Shown piece after piece: positions 61,391-64,000 of a stretch of 64,000 bases of DNA. A program made the position numbers and the translations under genes. The DNA lies in assembly GCA_004555265.1 (NCBI GenBank), contig SFIQ01000006.1:1-64000 (forward strand), read 5' to 3'. This DNA is from Ruminococcus sp. GTDB taxonomy: Bacteria; Bacillota; Clostridia; Oscillospirales; Acutalibacteraceae. Each line of letters starts with the position of its first letter. The first letter of the stretch is position 1. Below the pieces are notes generated by a model that was not told the origin of the DNA, did not search any database, and was given only the letters and a program-made list of their open reading frames with translations.

Positions 61391-62227
61391 TCAGTCCTCT
61401 TTGAATACACCGTCAAACAACGGTAATTTGGACATTTTCATCACGGCGCTGAACAGTCTGCCGCCCTGTACGGGCAAAAGTCTGCCGAAATAGTTCATAA
61501 ACGCCGCGTCCATGCCGAACACCATCAATTCGTGCTGTTTCTTGATGCCGTTCATAATCCATTTGACCATGGTGTCGCAGGAGGTGCTGACCATATTGAG
61601 CATCTTCTGTGCTTTTTCATCGGACGAGCTTTGATTGCGGAAAATATCGGTCTTGGTAAAGCCGGGGCAAACAATGCCGACATAGCATTTGCCGCGCAGT
61701 TCTTCACGCATAGACTCGGTTAAGGATTTGAGTGCCGCCTTGCTTGCGGAATACACGGAAGTACCCGCCAAAGACATCAGCGCCGCCGAGGAGTCAATGT
61801 TGATAATTGCAGGAGAGGGAGACTCCAAAAGAAGCGGCAACAGCGCGTGCATGGAATACACCGCCGAATAGAAGTTGATATTCATCGCCTTTTCAATATC
61901 CTCAATCGAATAGTGCTGGAATTTGTCGAACTTCGGCAAAATACCCGCGTTGTTGATGAGAATGTCGGGCTTGATGTTGTTTTCGTTGAGATAGTTTAAA
62001 TAATTGTCCCAATTTGCACGGTCGGAAACATCAAACAGTTGATACGAGAACTTGTCGGCATATTCGCCGAGTTCCGCGACCAACGCTTCCATTTTCTGCT
62101 GGCTTCTTGCCACGCCCAAAACGGTGCACCCGTGCTCTTTGATGAGTTTTTCGGTAATGCCCTTACCCATACCGCTCGAAGCGCCCGTCACGATAACGGT
62201 TTTGTTGTCTAACCAATTTTTATCCAT
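61391..62227 (-). CDS. Short-chain dehydrogenase/reductase
   Basis: A 278-aa SDR of the classical type. The NAD(P) motif is TGASSGMGKG, then NNAG, Ser in NIDSSAA, and the active Y-x3-K in YSASKAALKS. A C-terminal extension of about 80 residues with hydrophobic stretches (GMDAAFMNYFGRLL) resembles SDRs acting on lipids or membrane substrates. Substrate not assignable. It has its own promoter and a shared terminator. Confidence 0.9.
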   Translation of the reverse strand: MDKNWLDNKTVIVTGASSGMGKGITEKLIKEHGCTVLGVARSQQKMEALVAELGEYADKFSYQLFDVSDRANWDNYLNYLNENNIKPDILINNAGILPKFDKFQHYSIEDIEKAMNINFYSAVYSMHALLPLLLESPSPAIINIDSSAALMSLAGTSVYSASKAALKSLTESMREELRGKCYVGIVCPGFTKTDIFRNQSSSDEKAQKMLNMVSTSCDTMVKWIMNGIKKQHELMVFGMDAAFMNYFGRLLPVQGGRLFSAVMKMSKLPLFDGVFKED

Positions 62228-62264
62228 ATTTGCTTCTCCTAACTGACAAAATTTGTTCGTTTCT

Positions 62265-62293
62265 ATTTTAGCCTAAGCCCATCGGATTTTCAA
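62265..62293 (-). promoter_or_regulatory. SDR promoter
   Basis: TTGAAA at 62293-62288, 17-base spacer, TAAAAT at 62270-62265 (minus strand). Confidence 0.7.
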
Positions 62294-62321
62294 GCCTTTT
62301 TTAAAATTTCGCCCGCATTGC

Positions 62322-62350
62322 TTGCAGGAATTGCAATTTCCTGTTAAACT
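62322..62350 (+). promoter_or_regulatory. Promoter of the YgjP-like gene
   Basis: TTGCAG at 62322-62327, 17-base spacer, TAAACT at 62345-62350. Confidence 0.5.
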
Positions 62351-62372
62351 GAATTCGGAAGGACGGAACACG

Positions 62373-62888
62373 ATGGAGTATACTTTGATTTACAGCAAGC
62401 GAAAAACGCTGTCGCTGACGGTACAGCCGGATTGTACGGTACTCGTCAAAGCGCCAACGGGTTACCCGCAAGCGGAAATTGCGCAATTTGTGCAAGCACA
62501 CGAACAATGGATTGCGCGCGCAACCGCGCGACAGAAACAGCGCGCCGAAGCCGAAAATGCGCTGACCGAAAAGCGCATACAAGAATTGCGCGCGCTCGCC
62601 GAGGTTGAAATCCCGCGGCGGGTGGAATATTTTGCAAAGCAAATGGGCGTACAGCCGACAGGCATCAAAATCACCTCGGCAAAAACACGGTTCGGCTCGT
62701 GCAGTGCGAAAGACAGCTTGTGCTTTTCGTGGCGGCTGATGCTTTACCCGCCCGAAGCGATTGACTATGTGGTGGTGCACGAATTAGCGCACATCAAAGA
62801 GAAAAACCACGCGCCCGCCTTTTACAAGGTTGTGGCATCGGTTTTGCCCGATTACAAAGCACGCGAAAAACTATTGAAAGGGGAATGA
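62373..62888 (+). CDS. YgjP/DUF45-family metallopeptidase
   Basis: A 171-aa protein with the zinc-peptidase helix HELAHIKEKNHAPAFY (HExxH and a downstream His) and the preceding RFGSCSAKDSLCFSWRL stretch characteristic of the DUF45/YgjP (SprT-like) family. Substrate unknown; related proteins are often near restriction or housekeeping genes. Start ATG 62373 follows GGAAGGACGG; an upstream in-frame CTG/TTG-type start is not supported. Six bases separate it from the acetyltransferase gene. Confidence 0.88.
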   Translation: MEYTLIYSKRKTLSLTVQPDCTVLVKAPTGYPQAEIAQFVQAHEQWIARATARQKQRAEAENALTEKRIQELRALAEVEIPRRVEYFAKQMGVQPTGIKITSAKTRFGSCSAKDSLCFSWRLMLYPPEAIDYVVVHELAHIKEKNHAPAFYKVVASVLPDYKAREKLLKGE

Positions 62889-62894
62889 GAAAAT

Positions 62895-63497
62895 ATGGAT
62901 ATAAAAGAAAGAATGGCAAACGGCTATTTGTATTTGTCGGATGACAGCGATCTGCTCACGGAACAGGCGGAATACTTGGAACTTTTGTATGATTATAACC
63001 ACACCCGCCCGAAAGAGGCAGAAAAGCGGGCGGAAATCCTCACGAAATTGCTTGCCGAGGTCGGCGAGGACTGCTATATTGAGCCGCCTTTGCACGCAAA
63101 TTGGGGCTGTCACACGCACCTCGGCAATGCGGTATATGCCAATTTTAACCTGACGCTTGTGGACGATGCGGATATTTATATCGGCGACCATGTGATGCTC
63201 GCGCCCAACGTGGTGATCGCCACGGCGGGGCACCCGATCGAGCCGAATTTGCGCAAAAAAGCGGCACAGTTTAATATCCCCGTCCATATTGAAAACAATG
63301 TTTGGATTGGTGCAGGCGCGGTGATTTTGCCGGGCGTGACGATTGGGGAAAATTCCGTCATCGGCGCGGGCAGTGTGGTGACCAAGGATATTCCGAAAAA
63401 CAGCGTCGCCTACGGCAATCCCTGCCGCATGGTGCGGGAAATTAACGAACATGACCGCGAATATTATTATAAAAACCGCAAAATTGATATGGAATAA
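62895..63497 (+). CDS. Maltose/galactoside O-acetyltransferase family protein
   Basis: A 200-aa hexapeptide-repeat acetyltransferase. The N-terminal helical cap is KERMANGYLYLSDD...LLYDYNHTRP, typical of Maa/LacA/NodL proteins, and the catalytic His is in IATAGHPIEPNLR. The left-handed helix ends in GNPCRMVREINEHD. It transfers acetyl from acetyl-CoA to a sugar hydroxyl; the physiological acceptor is unknown. lacZ is far away, so a lac role is not implied. AAGGGGAATG precedes the start. Confidence 0.92.
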   Translation: MDIKERMANGYLYLSDDSDLLTEQAEYLELLYDYNHTRPKEAEKRAEILTKLLAEVGEDCYIEPPLHANWGCHTHLGNAVYANFNLTLVDDADIYIGDHVMLAPNVVIATAGHPIEPNLRKKAAQFNIPVHIENNVWIGAGAVILPGVTIGENSVIGAGSVVTKDIPKNSVAYGNPCRMVREINEHDREYYYKNRKIDME

Positions 63498-63528
63498 TAG
63501 CCATATTCTATTTCAGGGAGGATTCACA

Positions 63529-64000
63529 ATGAAACCCAAAAAACAGATATACAAAAAGAACGGCGTTTTGCTGACCTTTACATGCCTTGCCGCACTGGCG
63601 GCGGCGGTGCAGTATGCGTTTCGTATCAACTATGTATTTGTTGACCTCGCCGTATTCCACGGTCTTTCAGCGTTGCTGATGGGGTTGGCCGTCGTAACAG
63701 CGCTGGTTCTGCTTGCCTTAACCACGGTAAAACTGAACCGTCTTGCCAAAAACGGGAAACTTGTCTCGGACAGCCGCGCATTTTCCGTCCTTACGGTACT
63801 CTCGGAGGGGGCGGCGGTCTTTTTGGTGATATACAATTTGGGCAATTTGATTGGTGCCGGGGAAGAGACCGCCCCTGTGATGCTGAAAATGTTTGCGAAA
63901 GGCTTGCCGCTCTTTTTGGGACTTTGTACCGTTGCATTTTTACTGTGTATTTATCCTGCGCTCAAAAACGGCGTTTTGAAAAAGTGTGTTGCCGCCGTTT
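63529..64000 (+). CDS. Multi-span membrane protein, cut off by the window end
   Basis: ATG 63529 follows CAGGGAGG and opens a frame of 157 codons still open at the edge. The N-terminus is basic (KPKKQIYKKNG); four hydrophobic segments follow, near residues 13-27, 35-60, 80-100 and 115-140. No motif recognised. It is 31 bases after the acetyltransferase gene and probably in the same transcript. Confidence 0.6.
   Translation, partial: MKPKKQIYKKNGVLLTFTCLAALAAAVQYAFRINYVFVDLAVFHGLSALLMGLAVVTALVLLALTTVKLNRLAKNGKLVSDSRAFSVLTVLSEGAAVFLVIYNLGNLIGAGEETAPVMLKMFAKGLPLFLGLCTVAFLLCIYPALKNGVLKKCVAAV

Overview
The window looks like the chromosome of a Gram-positive anaerobe of the Clostridia, probably a gut member of the Oscillospirales/Ruminococcaceae type. 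The grounds are recA-recX-rimO-pgsA in a row, a cysteine T-box, rpoBC followed by rpsL-rpsG-fusA-tuf, EF-Tu and EF-G of Bacillota type, a cohesin-domain surface protein, a complete clostridial-style inositol cluster, strong Shine-Dalgarno sites and TTGACA/TATAAT-type promoters. No rRNA or tRNA gene, prophage or CRISPR array was recognised. The genus cannot be fixed from sequence alone.

Layout. 0-4.4 kb: a tiny Cys/Gly-rich membrane peptide and rpmB on the minus strand, then an SOS-type promoter and the overlapping genes recA, recX, rimO, pgsA. 4.4-10.3 kb: a Cys T-box leader and a tight run cysE-cysS-DUF975-apgM-like-metY (sulfur amino acids and Cys-tRNA). 10.5-16.7 kb: ilvD, then lacZ and a frameshifted DUF815 ATPase gene on the minus strand. 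16.8-29.1 kb: rpoB-rpoC, rpsL-rpsG-fusA and tuf, each group with its own promoter. 29.2-36.5 kb: three AT-rich orphan genes, a heterodimeric ABC exporter, small membrane proteins, cca. 36.5-45.3 kb: DUF896, DUF1653, a divergent type IIA topoisomerase pair and a cohesin-domain surface protein. 45.3-48.1 kb: an RluA-type synthase, a P-II-like protein and a CPA2 antiporter. 48.1-59.6 kb: the myo-inositol cluster iolJ-iolC-iolB-iolD-iolE-iolA-iolG, interrupted by a transposase gene, plus a GPH-type transporter. 59.9-64 kb: membrane M28 peptidase, SDR, YgjP-like metallopeptidase, sugar O-acetyltransferase and a truncated membrane gene.

The most unusual content is a dense REP/REPIN-like repeat system confined to intergenic DNA between about 36.5 and 56.6 kb. 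Its hairpins begin with GTAG. At least eight composite elements of 69-74 bp consist of two hairpins in inverted orientation joined by a conserved AT-rich linker. Two tandem arrays (66-bp period x7; 70-bp period x5) carry a second hairpin family. The likely partner enzyme is encoded at 56186-56731: a REP-associated tyrosine transposase (RAYT, HUH family) with one REP hairpin just upstream and another inside its own reading frame. The first 36 kb, including all the highly expressed transcription and translation genes, is free of these repeats.

Pathways. The iol genes encode a route from myo-inositol to acetyl-CoA, CO2 and DHAP with no linked regulator gene. The cysE-metY run joins cysteine synthesis and charging to O-acetylhomoserine sulfhydrylation under one T-box. 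RimO and its known substrate, ribosomal protein S12, are both encoded here.
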